DNA of 64,000 bases from CAYMZZ01 sp046297935 (GTDB lineage: Bacteria; Bacteroidota; Bacteroidia; Chitinophagales; Chitinophagaceae): assembly GCA_046297935.1 (NCBI GenBank), contig JBKBHA010000008.1, forward strand, positions 62,001 through 126,000, in the 5' to 3' direction. The position numbers were made by a program, and so were the translations under genes. Numbering within the stretch: position 1 is the first letter of the stretch; the number at the start of each line of letters is the position of its first letter. Of the stretch, positions 26,542 through 35,824 are shown in pieces. The notes under the pieces were generated by a model, which saw nothing but the letters and a program-made list of their open reading frames with translations, was not told the DNA's origin and ran no database searches.

Positions 26542-29256
26542 TTAGAAACCTGCGGGCAGTTCACCTATACCCCATTCCTGGTTGGGTTTGGGTCCAAGTT
26601 CAAGTTCAAGCAGACCGCCTTTCGCGAAAAGTTCATGATTAAACCAAAATTTTTTCCATTCCACGCCGTTCAATCGGGCCGATTGAATATAATCATTGCC
26701 CGGTATATTCCCTTTTGTGCGAATTACAAATTCCTGGCCGGTATAATATTTTGGATCAAGGCGAATTCGTACTTCATCAAAAATGGGTGAAGTAATTCCA
26801 TAAGCCGGCTGCTGACTCTGGTTGCCCAGAATATCAAACAATCCAATTGCCATTAAAACGCTCACTCCTCCCATTTGCCCCTGATCTTCGTCGTGGCCGC
26901 CATAGCCAAGGTCGGGCGTTGTGCCGCCATAAGCCTGTTCGCGAACCCGACGCACCCAGTACTGGGAAAGCCAGGGCTTTCCGGCATAGCTGAAAACGTG
27001 TGCATTACTGCAACCGGGCTGATTAGCATAACTGACATAACCATCGGTATAGCCAAATACAAAATCAGCATCCATGGACTGTTTAAAAGCATAATCCAGT
27101 TTGTTGCAAAAACTGTCGACGCCTCCCATTTTTGTTACAAGCTGAGGTATTGCCTGCGACAACCCCCATGTACCCTGCCAGGCGTTTGCTTCTACCCAGC
27201 CTGCGCCGCTTAGTGCATCAAAGTGCATCCACTGACCGTTCTTGTCTTTCGGAAATATCAATTTCAATGAATCGTTGAACAAATGCTTCCATCCTGCGGA
27301 ACGTTTCATGAAATAGCGGTGATCGGCCATTTTCCCCAGCCTGGCCGCCATTTGTGCCGTGCCCCAGTCCTGAAAAGAAGCCTCAATGCTGATGCCAGCA
27401 TTACCTGGCCACCAGCCGTTCCTGATATAAAACTCAACATCCTTTTTCGGGCCGAGCATGCCGCCGGGCATCTGGTTGCGACGAATGGCAGCGTAGGCCA
27501 CCTCTGCCGACTTTTTCGTGAGCAGCCCCTTCATATAGGTGCTTACAATCAGGTTGGCAGCGGGGTTTCCTGTCATTATATAACTGTATCCACCGCCCGA
27601 TGGGCCGCGCGGCAACAAACCGCCATTTTCTGCATAGGTAATCATTGAAGCAGAAAATTCATCAAGCAATTCAGGCCACGCCAGTCCCCAAAGTATGTTG
27701 AGGTTCCACTGAGTTAGCCAGAAGGCATCGGAACTGTACATGTGATGAGTAGGCTTACCGTCTTTTCCAAGAGGAAGGCGGCGAATTTTAAATTGTGCGT
27801 CGGTAAAATTGCCATCCCTTGTGCCCATGGTACGATCCGGATAATCGCCACTCACATCGTCTATCTTTTGCCGACCCAATAGTACGTGCCATAGATCGGT
27901 GTAGAATTTCACTTTTTGATTCGCGTCTGGTCCTTTTACCTGTATTCGTCCCAGCCAGTCGTTCCATTGTGCCTGCGTAGCCTTGCGGACCTGATCGAAG
28001 TTCCAGTGATCGCATTCCGCTCGCAAGTTTTTCCGGGCGTTATCTATTGTCGTATACGACAATCCAATCTTCATTTGTATCGGTTTTGCCTTGCTGGCGT
28101 CGTAAGCTGCTGCCAGCACGAGACTATCGCCACTGGCGGTTGTTGCATCGGCATTGTGTCGGCTGCCTTCGTAAGCATGCAGTGTCTTAAATGGTTGATC
28201 AAACTGAATAACAAAGAAAACCCTTACATCTTTTGGGCCGCCCCAATACCGATTGGTGGAACTGAAAGAGCCTTCAATTTCCGTGTCACTTACGCGTTCA
28301 ATCCGCGCATCCTTCATCGTACTGTTTGAAATATGTCCGTGTAAGTTGATGATGAGTCGAGCTTCCGTGTCGCGGGTATATCGAAAGCGATAAAAATTGA
28401 CCCTTTCGGTGGCAGTTTGTTCCACCCAAACCTGATGATCCTGCAACATTACCCGATGGTATCCGGGTTGTACAATTTCGTCGTCGTGCTGGAATTTGGA
28501 CTTCCAGCTGTGCAGCCCTTTACGTAAATCCACTGCGGAAGTCGCCGGCATAATTTCGATACCCGACAACATCCATGCGTGAATCTGTTCAAATCCCAGA
28601 ATTTCTGTTTCATTATAATTGTATCCCCCACCATATTGGTTTTTATTTCTTGTCATAGGCGCTGAGCTCGCCATGCCAAAGGGTACGCTCCCCGTAATAA
28701 AAAAAATGTAGCGTCCCCGGTTCGTTTCAATATAGGGATCTACCCAGGACACATAGTCTGTGTTTTGTTCCGGTGCCGAAAAAATTTCTATTTCCGACAA
28801 GCCCAGTTCACGCCCAGTGCCGTCGGTTGTTATAAACTTTACCCAGGTCACCTGGCGCGACGAAAAGTCGACCGCTTTGCCCCGGCCATCAGCAGGCAAT
28901 TGATTGACCCAAATGACCGAGCCATCAGAAAATTGTAATTTGCCTCCAGCAATGTTATGCCGCAGACTTGCACGGTCATACAGCACAATCCGGTTGATCC
29001 ATTGCGGTTGATCCCATTCCATTTGTACCCAGGGCAGGCGGATCCAGCCCCAGTCCGTTGTGTCGCCGGCGCAGGCCCATTCGCCCAAACCTTCTATACC
29101 AATGAGCCCGTCAGCAAGTTTGTCTGGTTCAAATCCTGGACCGTCAAAACTTGATACGCTTATTTTTGCACTGGGCGCAATATTTCCCGGGCCGGCCCAA
29201 ACCGTATTAGCCAGTATTGTCAACAACAAGCTTATTGCTACTACTTTGAATTTCAT
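26542..29256 (-). CDS. GH92 alpha-mannosidase with N-terminal discoidin-like domain
   Basis: The 904-residue protein has a signal peptide (1-21, ending VWA), an F5/8-type C-like domain (about 25-155) and a GH92 catalytic region starting near YVSWVDPYIETNRGRY. GH92 enzymes are calcium-dependent exo-mannosidases acting on alpha-mannosides and N-glycans. The segment SIEASFQDWGTAQMA parallels the catalytic-acid region. The usual GNDDCGQMS motif appears as GGHDEDQGQMGG, so the protein is a divergent member. It probably works in the periplasm on oligosaccharides imported by the SusC/SusD pair. Confidence 0.85.
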   Translation of the reverse strand: MKFKVVAISLLLTILANTVWAGPGNIAPSAKISVSSFDGPGFEPDKLADGLIGIEGLGEWACAGDTTDWGWIRLPWVQMEWDQPQWINRIVLYDRASLRHNIAGGKLQFSDGSVIWVNQLPADGRGKAVDFSSRQVTWVKFITTDGTGRELGLSEIEIFSAPEQNTDYVSWVDPYIETNRGRYIFFITGSVPFGMASSAPMTRNKNQYGGGYNYNETEILGFEQIHAWMLSGIEIMPATSAVDLRKGLHSWKSKFQHDDEIVQPGYHRVMLQDHQVWVEQTATERVNFYRFRYTRDTEARLIINLHGHISNSTMKDARIERVSDTEIEGSFSSTNRYWGGPKDVRVFFVIQFDQPFKTLHAYEGSRHNADATTASGDSLVLAAAYDASKAKPIQMKIGLSYTTIDNARKNLRAECDHWNFDQVRKATQAQWNDWLGRIQVKGPDANQKVKFYTDLWHVLLGRQKIDDVSGDYPDRTMGTRDGNFTDAQFKIRRLPLGKDGKPTHHMYSSDAFWLTQWNLNILWGLAWPELLDEFSASMITYAENGGLLPRGPSGGGYSYIMTGNPAANLIVSTYMKGLLTKKSAEVAYAAIRRNQMPGGMLGPKKDVEFYIRNGWWPGNAGISIEASFQDWGTAQMAARLGKMADHRYFMKRSAGWKHLFNDSLKLIFPKDKNGQWMHFDALSGAGWVEANAWQGTWGLSQAIPQLVTKMGGVDSFCNKLDYAFKQSMDADFVFGYTDGYVSYANQPGCSNAHVFSYAGKPWLSQYWVRRVREQAYGGTTPDLGYGGHDEDQGQMGGVSVLMAIGLFDILGNQSQQPAYGITSPIFDEVRIRLDPKYYTGQEFVIRTKGNIPGNDYIQSARLNGVEWKKFWFNHELFAKGGLLELELGPKPNQEWGIGELPAGF

Positions 29257-29265
29257 GTTGATGCT

Positions 29266-30111
29266 TTAAAGATGATTTAATTTCTGTCCGGGAACATCTA
29301 ATCTCAGTTTACCAATATGCCAACGTCCCAGATTGGCAATAAAAAGATCCTGCATATCCTTTCCGCCAAAGGCAATATTGGTGGGATTACACAATGTATG
29401 CGACTCCCAGTCGCTGATCAGTTCAGTTAGTTTACCGTTTGCAGTTAGCCTGTAAATACAGTTCGGTGCATAACAACTGATGTACATATTACCTTCCTGA
29501 TCGAGTGCAATACCATCGGGGCAGGATTGCGGGAGCTCTACCAGCACGCGTCTGTTAACTGCCCTGCCGGCAACATCAATATCAATGGCCTCCACACCGG
29601 GAAGCCAGGTGCTCACTACGTACAGGGTATTTCCGTCGGCCGACAAAGCCAACCCGTTTGCAAAACGGAAAGGACCTTCGTGCCAGATCGTTCCCTGACC
29701 TTTGGAGTCCAGATAGATTATCCTTCCATTGTGCTGGCGAAAGGTCCCACTATCTGAGAGAAAGCAACCACCCTTTCGATCAAAAACCAGAAAGTTGGGT
29801 GTTTGGAAAGCCTTGCCCCCAGCAGCAACTGCCCACTCACAAAGCTCCATTGTTTCGGTATCGAGCTTCCATATCTTCTTAGCCCTGAGATCGCAAATCG
29901 CCAACCAGCCAGCTGGAGAAAATGCCAGCCCAAGGTTGAATCCTCCGGTGTTCGCCACCTCGGCATATTGTCCATCCGGCATGATCCGATATATCTGGCC
30001 TGCTTCGCCGCCTGCCCATATTGTACCGTCGGCCTTTACCGCCACAGATTCCGGATGGTCGAGGCCGTCGGCAAAAATCTCAATATCTTCTATCTGATAT
30101 TTTTTCATCAT
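29266..30111 (-). CDS. SMP-30/gluconolactonase-family protein
   Basis: The product is a six-bladed propeller lactonase that would open a sugar lactone to the free aldonic acid. I start at 30111, so that the ATG overlaps the stop of the dehydratase gene (ATGA). The next codon is also ATG. The 281 residues carry family motifs such as GLDHPESVAVKADGTIWAGG near the N-terminus, FANGLALSADGNTLYVVST (metal Asn/Asp) and CPDGIALDQEGNMYIS. Signal peptide is absent, so it is cytoplasmic. Its neighbours are a sugar dehydratase and an SDR dehydrogenase, consistent with an oxidative sugar pathway. Confidence 0.85.
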   Translation of the reverse strand: MMKKYQIEDIEIFADGLDHPESVAVKADGTIWAGGEAGQIYRIMPDGQYAEVANTGGFNLGLAFSPAGWLAICDLRAKKIWKLDTETMELCEWAVAAGGKAFQTPNFLVFDRKGGCFLSDSGTFRQHNGRIIYLDSKGQGTIWHEGPFRFANGLALSADGNTLYVVSTWLPGVEAIDIDVAGRAVNRRVLVELPQSCPDGIALDQEGNMYISCYAPNCIYRLTANGKLTELISDWESHTLCNPTNIAFGGKDMQDLFIANLGRWHIGKLRLDVPGQKLNHL

Positions 30112-31328
30112 TGGGGAATTGCCCATCGACTGGTGTCGCCCGCAATACTATACCAATCCTTTCTCTTCATGTCGCGATCGTATGGATAGCCGCCGGTCTT
30201 TAAATAATATTCGTGATAGATGCCCATTTTTTCAGCGTCCAGTTCTATTCCCAGACCGGGGCCTTCGGGCAATTTTATACAACCACCTTCGTATTTCATT
30301 TTGCCACCGCTAATGATATCATCTGTCAGGTGATGGTAATGTGCATCGGCTGCAAACGAAAGTTGTGGAAGGGTTGCGCCAAGGTGGAGCATGGTAGCCA
30401 GTTGAATTCCCAACTCGCCCGAGCTGTGTACAGCCATACCAAGGCCCATTTTCTGACAACATATACCAGCCATCCAGGCCTGCCGGAGGCCACCCCAGAA
30501 CGTTGTGTCCAGCAATATCACGTCGATGGCTTCCTGCCGGAAACAGGCAGCCAACTGTTCAAAATTGACAACAACCGTGTTGGTAGCCGTTGGAATTCGA
30601 ATCCTGCTCTTTACACGCCGCATGGCTTCCATTCCAAAACAAGGGTCTTCAAAGTAATCGTTGGGCAGGTCTTCAATGGCATGTGCCACTCGAATCGATT
30701 CCTCGGCCGACCAAACTGCGTTGGGATCAATACGAACGCGATGTCCGGGAAAAGCTTGCGACAAGGCGCGGAATACTTCCACTTCATGATCCGGATGAAA
30801 TACCCCTGCTTTTAATTTATGCGAGGTAAAGCCATGTTTTTGCACAAGTTCAGCAGCGTGTGCAATTATCTGATCCGGGCTCTCCTCTCCACCCAGCCCT
30901 GTATGTTTATCGCGATGCCGAAAAAAAAGGTAGGAAGCAAATGCTACTTTATCGCGAACAGCGCCACCCAGCAAATCGCAGGCACGCAAGCCCATTTTCT
31001 TACCGATAATATCTATGCAGGCAAATTCAATGGCCGCATGTAGCTGCATGCGGTTATTGTACAAAGAGGCAGTTGGATTACATATTTTCCAATACAACTG
31101 TTCCAACTGCACCGGATCATGGCCCAGCAAATAAGATTTCAAAGAGTTGAACGCAGCTTCTGCAGATTCGCCTCCGCCACCCATTTCTCCCAACCCGGTT
31201 ATCCCTTCATCAGTATGCACTTCCACTATGGTGCGCACAAATCGTCCCCAATGATTTCCATTCGCATGGCGTATGGGAGCCTCAAGTGGTACGGCTACAG
31301 TTGTTGCTTTGATATCGGTAATCTTCAT
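30108..31328 (-). CDS. enolase-superfamily sugar-acid dehydratase
   Basis: The 406-residue protein has the mandelate racemase/muconate lactonizing layout: an N-terminal capping domain and a C-terminal barrel. The KxK base is seen in HKLKAGVF, metal ligands lie in VRIDPNAVWS and the following acidic strand ends (YFEDP), and the His/Asp side is AVHSSGELGIQ. These residues fit the glucarate-dehydratase-like subgroup. The likely reaction removes water from an aldonic or aldaric acid to give a 2-keto-3-deoxy acid. The exact sugar acid cannot be decided. It overlaps or abuts both neighbours in the operon. Confidence 0.85.
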   Translation of the reverse strand: MKITDIKATTVAVPLEAPIRHANGNHWGRFVRTIVEVHTDEGITGLGEMGGGGESAEAAFNSLKSYLLGHDPVQLEQLYWKICNPTASLYNNRMQLHAAIEFACIDIIGKKMGLRACDLLGGAVRDKVAFASYLFFRHRDKHTGLGGEESPDQIIAHAAELVQKHGFTSHKLKAGVFHPDHEVEVFRALSQAFPGHRVRIDPNAVWSAEESIRVAHAIEDLPNDYFEDPCFGMEAMRRVKSRIRIPTATNTVVVNFEQLAACFRQEAIDVILLDTTFWGGLRQAWMAGICCQKMGLGMAVHSSGELGIQLATMLHLGATLPQLSFAADAHYHHLTDDIISGGKMKYEGGCIKLPEGPGLGIELDAEKMGIYHEYYLKTGGYPYDRDMKRKDWYSIAGDTSRWAIPQ

Positions 31329-31329
31329 A

Positions 31330-32082
31330 CTAGCTTTTTAGGGATCCCTGAATGACGATGCCCAACCCACCGTCGACACGATAAGCCTGACCAGTGGCAA
31401 ATCCAGCCTTATCGCTGCTTAAAAACTCAATGAATGCTGCCACTTCATCTGGCTTGCCAATGCGATGCGATAAATGCATTTGTTCACATTCACGCAATAC
31501 CTCTTCGGGGTTGGGCGATAAGGAAATGGATTCCCGAAGCATTTCAGTATCAATCGTACCCGGACAAATGGCTACGCAACGTATAGCTGGTGCATAATCG
31601 ACCGCAATACTGCGTGTGAGTCCCAATATGGCCGATTTAGAAGTGGTATATGCGGCTACTCGTGGTTGTGAATGGAAGGCCTGAACACTCGCCACATTAA
31701 CAATGACACCTGCCCCTGCTTCAATCATCGTCGGTAGCACGGCTTTGCTGCACAAAAACATGCTTTTCAGGTTTACATTCATCACCTCGTCCCAAACTTC
31801 ACTACTGGTCTCCAATACAGTGCCATAACGTTGAATGCCGGCATTATTGACCAGTATGTCTATCTGCCCCCAGCGAGTAACAATTGCTTCTACGGCACTG
31901 TTTACTGCTGTTTCATCGGCAACATCGCATGGTATGAAAATGGGATCCTTTTGCCAGTAGCTGCCGTTGCTAATGTCGAGTACAGCAACATGGTGACCCA
32001 GGTTCAAAAAATGGTTAACCGTGGCTGCACCAATGCCCCGGCTGCCGCCGGTAATCAATACCTTTTTCTTGCTGGAGTTCAT
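31330..32082 (-). CDS. short-chain dehydrogenase/reductase
   Basis: The 250-residue SDR has the cofactor motif TGGSRGIG, the structural NNAG motif, and the catalytic Ser-Tyr-Lys set in NVASVQAFHSQPRVAAYTTSK. The fold and size fit a NAD(P)-dependent sugar or sugar-acid dehydrogenase. Its start overlaps the preceding stop (ATGA), and its stop is one base from the dehydratase. In this context I infer that it oxidises a free aldose to a lactone, or acts on a deoxy-keto acid as in fucose pathways. Confidence 0.85.
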   Translation of the reverse strand: MNSSKKKVLITGGSRGIGAATVNHFLNLGHHVAVLDISNGSYWQKDPIFIPCDVADETAVNSAVEAIVTRWGQIDILVNNAGIQRYGTVLETSSEVWDEVMNVNLKSMFLCSKAVLPTMIEAGAGVIVNVASVQAFHSQPRVAAYTTSKSAILGLTRSIAVDYAPAIRCVAICPGTIDTEMLRESISLSPNPEEVLRECEQMHLSHRIGKPDEVAAFIEFLSSDKAGFATGQAYRVDGGLGIVIQGSLKS

Positions 32083-33110
32083 GTTCCTTCATTTTGCTCT
32101 ATGTAAGTTTCTGTATCAACTCCGTGCCACCTGATCCGAATCTTTTCGCCGTGCATTTCTACCGTCTTCACGCCGGTAGCTTCATGCAGCGCCTCAATCA
32201 TGAATACATAATAATTTCTCTCCTGGGTTTCGCCGCTACCCATTTCGTTCCAGGCTGGCAGACCATTGATCAGACTTGTTCCTGTTTGTTTAATAAACGA
32301 AACGGGCTGATGCCAGGCGGCGGTTCCGAATTCGATACCGCGATATCGCACCCGATCAGCATCAACATGTATCCAATGATGTAGCCATGGGTAGCAGGCA
32401 GTTTTCCATACATAGCCGATAACCCATTTCGACAATGGATCAAAAGCCGTGATCCAGGCGAGTTCCGTGTCGGACGCCCGAAACGAATAAACGGCCGAAT
32501 CCTGAAGATTTGAGAATCTTACATCGTCGACTGCATCACTATTGAGCCCTACAAAAGGCCATTCCCCTGCCGGCGCAGGCGGGCAGCCATCACCGAGATC
32601 TTTGACGGCCTCCCGGGCGCTGCAATCAATTCGCGTCTTTTCGTGCAAAAAAATACCTGCCAGTGTAGGATGCTGAACAATATTCACAGCACGCCGGTTA
32701 GATGAAGTATTGCGCAATACTTCCGATATTTTCCACCCCGGTGAGTTTTCCAGCGATCTTATCGTCCTATGTATTTCAACCGACTCTTCGCTACTGTTAA
32801 CGTTCATAACAACTATGTCTTTGTCTACTGATGCAAACTCCCATTCCAGATTACAAATGTCGCCATGCTTTTTCAGGCCTTTTGCCCGCTCCTCCTGATC
32901 GGGCTCGCCCCAACGAGGACAACATATAAAATGCCCCTGGAATGCCTCGTTGCTGTCGGCAGCATGCCTGGACATATGGAAGTCAAGAGGGTTTACACCA
33001 TTTGTGCCTGACCGAATGGCCAGAATGGCACCACCATTTGCAGAAATATCCATCTCCAGCGATAGATGCCGAAGCGTTTGTACCTGATATGTTGCAAGCT
33101 GGCTTAACAT
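32079..33110 (-). CDS. galactose-mutarotase-like protein of unknown function
   Basis: The 343-residue protein has no signal peptide. It looks like an all-beta supersandwich related to aldose-1-epimerases. It has many Trp/His-rich strands (for example CYPWLHHWIHVDADRVRYRG and VVMNVNSSEESVEIHRTI), and the N-terminal part ends in a GHFICCPRWGEPD motif. I do not recognise a named family with certainty. Its place between an esterase and a sugar dehydrogenase fits a sugar-conformation or recognition role (inference). Confidence 0.5.
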   Translation of the reverse strand: MLSQLATYQVQTLRHLSLEMDISANGGAILAIRSGTNGVNPLDFHMSRHAADSNEAFQGHFICCPRWGEPDQEERAKGLKKHGDICNLEWEFASVDKDIVVMNVNSSEESVEIHRTIRSLENSPGWKISEVLRNTSSNRRAVNIVQHPTLAGIFLHEKTRIDCSAREAVKDLGDGCPPAPAGEWPFVGLNSDAVDDVRFSNLQDSAVYSFRASDTELAWITAFDPLSKWVIGYVWKTACYPWLHHWIHVDADRVRYRGIEFGTAAWHQPVSFIKQTGTSLINGLPAWNEMGSGETQERNYYVFMIEALHEATGVKTVEMHGEKIRIRWHGVDTETYIEQNEGT

Positions 33111-33112
33111 AG

Positions 33113-34621
33113 TTAGAACGAAGTACGAAATGGAATAGCAGGAAAGCCTTCCTTATTACACAAATTGGTTACCGGATAGTTGGTGAACGCATACCGAACA
33201 GCAACCGGCTTCTTCACCGAAGGAGAGTAAAGTCTAATTTGATTGTCGGATATAACAGCAATAGCTGGATGGAATTTCTTATCTTTTCCCGCAACGTAAA
33301 AATGCCTTGGAGGCTGCCCGTCGTTGGTCGCCAGACCAGTACCCAGGCCTTTCTGTTTGAATTGAATGATGGCTGTATCAGCTTCTACCTGCATTGCTTC
33401 AAATTCAGGTCCGGTAGCTACCTGATTTGAATGACCGTATACATCACGCAGTGCAATACTGGCCAGACGAAAAGCTACATCCTGCTTGTTTCTGGGATGA
33501 ATATCGTTGGGGTCAGCAATGTCCATGGTCACCACCATTTCAGTATTAGGCAATTCGTCTTTTAGTTTTGTCTGCGCCTCCCGCAGTTCGGCATAGTCAA
33601 ATGCTGCGGGATCGTTCTCCATCCAGTGATAGGGTGCTACCTGCACATAATAAAATGGAAGGTCCGGCTGGCGGAACAGCTCTCTCCAGTTGCGAACCAT
33701 GGCAGCCATCAGACGCGTATATGTGGCACCGTCTTTTCTATTCGACTCGCCCTGATACCACAGAACGCCACGCAGCGAAAGGTGCCGAAGCGGGTAGACC
33801 ATTGCATTATACAACAAGGTGGGCCGGGCTACCTTATCGAAAGTGACTGTTGCATCAAGGGTTTCCTTTGATCGGGCGCTTGTATCGTAGGGGTAAAGAT
33901 ATTTTCTGTTCAAAACGGGGTCGGCGGCCAGGCTGTCCCTTGAGGTCCAGGCTTCGCAGGTGGACGCTCCGATGCTGGTGACTACCAGACCGATCGGTAT
34001 TCGATGTTGCAAAAAAATGTCGCGGGCGAAAAAATAAGCCACCGCACTATAGTCGGCGACTGTGGCGGGCGAACACACCGACCAGTTTCCGCGGCCATCG
34101 TTATTGGGTGTAGCAGCGAAGTCCGTTTCATGATCATACAATCGTATTTGCGGATACATGGCATTGGCAATTTCCTGCTGATAGTGATCAACGCCCAGCA
34201 GCCAGGGCAGGAATGGCTTTAGCTGCATATCCATATTTGATTGTCCGCTGCACAACCATACATCACCAATCAATACATTTTGCAATACCAGCTCGTGCAG
34301 CCCGGTTGCAGCAGTGATGATGTGCGGACTAAAATCGCCGGGTATTGCAGCCGGCACCGGAATTTCAACCAGCCAGTTGCCGTTGTCGTCGGCAGTATCG
34401 GCCATAAATCCGGATGCCCAATCTGCCCGAACAGTTACAACGGCTGCCGGAGAAGCATACCCCCAAATGCGAAGCGGCATTTGCTGCTGCACCACCATGT
34501 TCGATTGCAGGGATCCCCCAAATCTGAACTGCTGTGCCCAACTTTGATCGCCATTTCCCAAAAGGAAAAAAAGAACAAGGCTGGCCACACGAATCAGCAA
34601 AAGAATTCTACTCCAGATCAT
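33113..34621 (-). CDS. sialate O-acetylesterase-like SGNH hydrolase
   Basis: The 502-residue protein has an N-terminal signal peptide (about 1-29, ending SWAQ). It contains SGNH-type catalytic blocks: Ser in LCSGQSNMDMQL, the Gly/Asn block VLWYQGESNRKDG, and the Asp-His pair in DPNDIHPRNKQ. Family members remove acetyl groups from sialic acid or other glycans. Here it would de-acetylate decorated mannosides in the periplasm before GH92 acts. It overlaps the next upstream gene by 14 bases. No sialidase is present, so a sialic-acid substrate is not implied. Confidence 0.85.
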   Translation of the reverse strand: MIWSRILLLIRVASLVLFFLLGNGDQSWAQQFRFGGSLQSNMVVQQQMPLRIWGYASPAAVVTVRADWASGFMADTADDNGNWLVEIPVPAAIPGDFSPHIITAATGLHELVLQNVLIGDVWLCSGQSNMDMQLKPFLPWLLGVDHYQQEIANAMYPQIRLYDHETDFAATPNNDGRGNWSVCSPATVADYSAVAYFFARDIFLQHRIPIGLVVTSIGASTCEAWTSRDSLAADPVLNRKYLYPYDTSARSKETLDATVTFDKVARPTLLYNAMVYPLRHLSLRGVLWYQGESNRKDGATYTRLMAAMVRNWRELFRQPDLPFYYVQVAPYHWMENDPAAFDYAELREAQTKLKDELPNTEMVVTMDIADPNDIHPRNKQDVAFRLASIALRDVYGHSNQVATGPEFEAMQVEADTAIIQFKQKGLGTGLATNDGQPPRHFYVAGKDKKFHPAIAVISDNQIRLYSPSVKKPVAVRYAFTNYPVTNLCNKEGFPAIPFRTSF

Positions 34622-35813
34622 ATTTCAGGCGAATGAAACGTGGACGATACAGGTGAGGGAAGTCACCAATTTCTTCGAAAAATTTAAATGAGTTGATATT
34701 ATAACTGATCAGCAGCTCGCCAGGCTTCGACAGCACGGGATGAGCTTTGGCATTGTAGGGAAACAAATTGGGAGAATCTTTGATATCCTCACTCACGTCA
34801 TAGATGTCAATAATGGGTCCGAAAGGTCCGGCGGGTGAAGCTCCCAGTCGAATCCCAACTTTCTTTCCCACTCCTTCGCGCTGGAAAACCATTATATATC
34901 TGCCGTCGGGAAGCGGTGACACACTCAGTTCGTTAGAAGCATGTTCTGCAACGGGCTGCGCGTCGTCTGCGCTGCCAACCCACTCGCTTCCGTTCCAAAA
35001 TCTCCATTGATCAAAAGCTTCTACATCCATTGGCCGCACACGTGCTACCAACACTTGTTTTCGAGAACCACGTACGCCGTATATGTACAAATAGCCATCG
35101 GCATTTGCAGCTCCGGCTGCTGATGTATTCACCAGCAATCCTGCCCCCCATGAGCCTACTGAATCAACCGGTCGGCCAAGCCAGAAAGGAATGTCGACCT
35201 GGCGTTTTCCCGGGAAAGGAGGCTTCTCGCCCTCGGGGATCACAATTAGCGTGTTCCCCATTTCGCGAAATCCAAATAAAGGCTGATTGGGTATATTTTT
35301 AATTCTATAACCAAACAGATAGATATTATTGTTGCGTTCGTGATTTACAAAACCGTCGCCCAACCAGTAATACTCATCAGGGGCTGCAGCCGGAGTGCGC
35401 GGAACAAAAAGAGCTGCGGGCTGTCCGCCAACGCTATCCCAATAAAACCGGATGGATGAGCTGTCTGGTTTTCCATTCTGCAAACTGGCAATCGAGTTAT
35501 TGATCATCTTGTAGCCTGGCTGCAGTGAATCACCTATAATTTCACCCAGCATTGTATCACTAAACCATATCAGCGCTTCTTCTTTTTCGGCTGCGGAGTT
35601 TGCTTCATTGCCACTACGTACCAGTGCGAAGATTCCATCTCCACCAAACCATCCTGAATTCCTTTTAAACAGGTTAGACCATTCAGGGGCGGGTTCCACT
35701 TTAAAGTTCAGGGTTTGTAAATCACCTTCCGAATGCTTCGGCTGATCCTGTCTGTTAGTATTACAAGCCAGGAATGTGATACAAAATGCGAGATATATTT
35801 TTCTTATGATCAT
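34608..35813 (-). CDS. DUF4185-like propeller lipoprotein
   Basis: The 401-residue product is a predicted lipoprotein (lipobox FLACNTN, Cys17). Blade-like motifs such as SGWFGGDGIFAL, EALIWFSDTMLG and YYWLGDGFVNH suggest a five-bladed propeller of the DUF4185 type, related to glycoside hydrolase clan propellers. Function is unknown. The location within a glycan locus suggests a surface or periplasmic glycan-binding or -cleaving role. It is followed by the esterase gene with overlapping ends. Confidence 0.6.
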   Translation of the reverse strand: MIIRKIYLAFCITFLACNTNRQDQPKHSEGDLQTLNFKVEPAPEWSNLFKRNSGWFGGDGIFALVRSGNEANSAAEKEEALIWFSDTMLGEIIGDSLQPGYKMINNSIASLQNGKPDSSSIRFYWDSVGGQPAALFVPRTPAAAPDEYYWLGDGFVNHERNNNIYLFGYRIKNIPNQPLFGFREMGNTLIVIPEGEKPPFPGKRQVDIPFWLGRPVDSVGSWGAGLLVNTSAAGAANADGYLYIYGVRGSRKQVLVARVRPMDVEAFDQWRFWNGSEWVGSADDAQPVAEHASNELSVSPLPDGRYIMVFQREGVGKKVGIRLGASPAGPFGPIIDIYDVSEDIKDSPNLFPYNAKAHPVLSKPGELLISYNINSFKFFEEIGDFPHLYRPRFIRLKYDLE

Positions 35814-35824
35814 TGTCTGACTTT

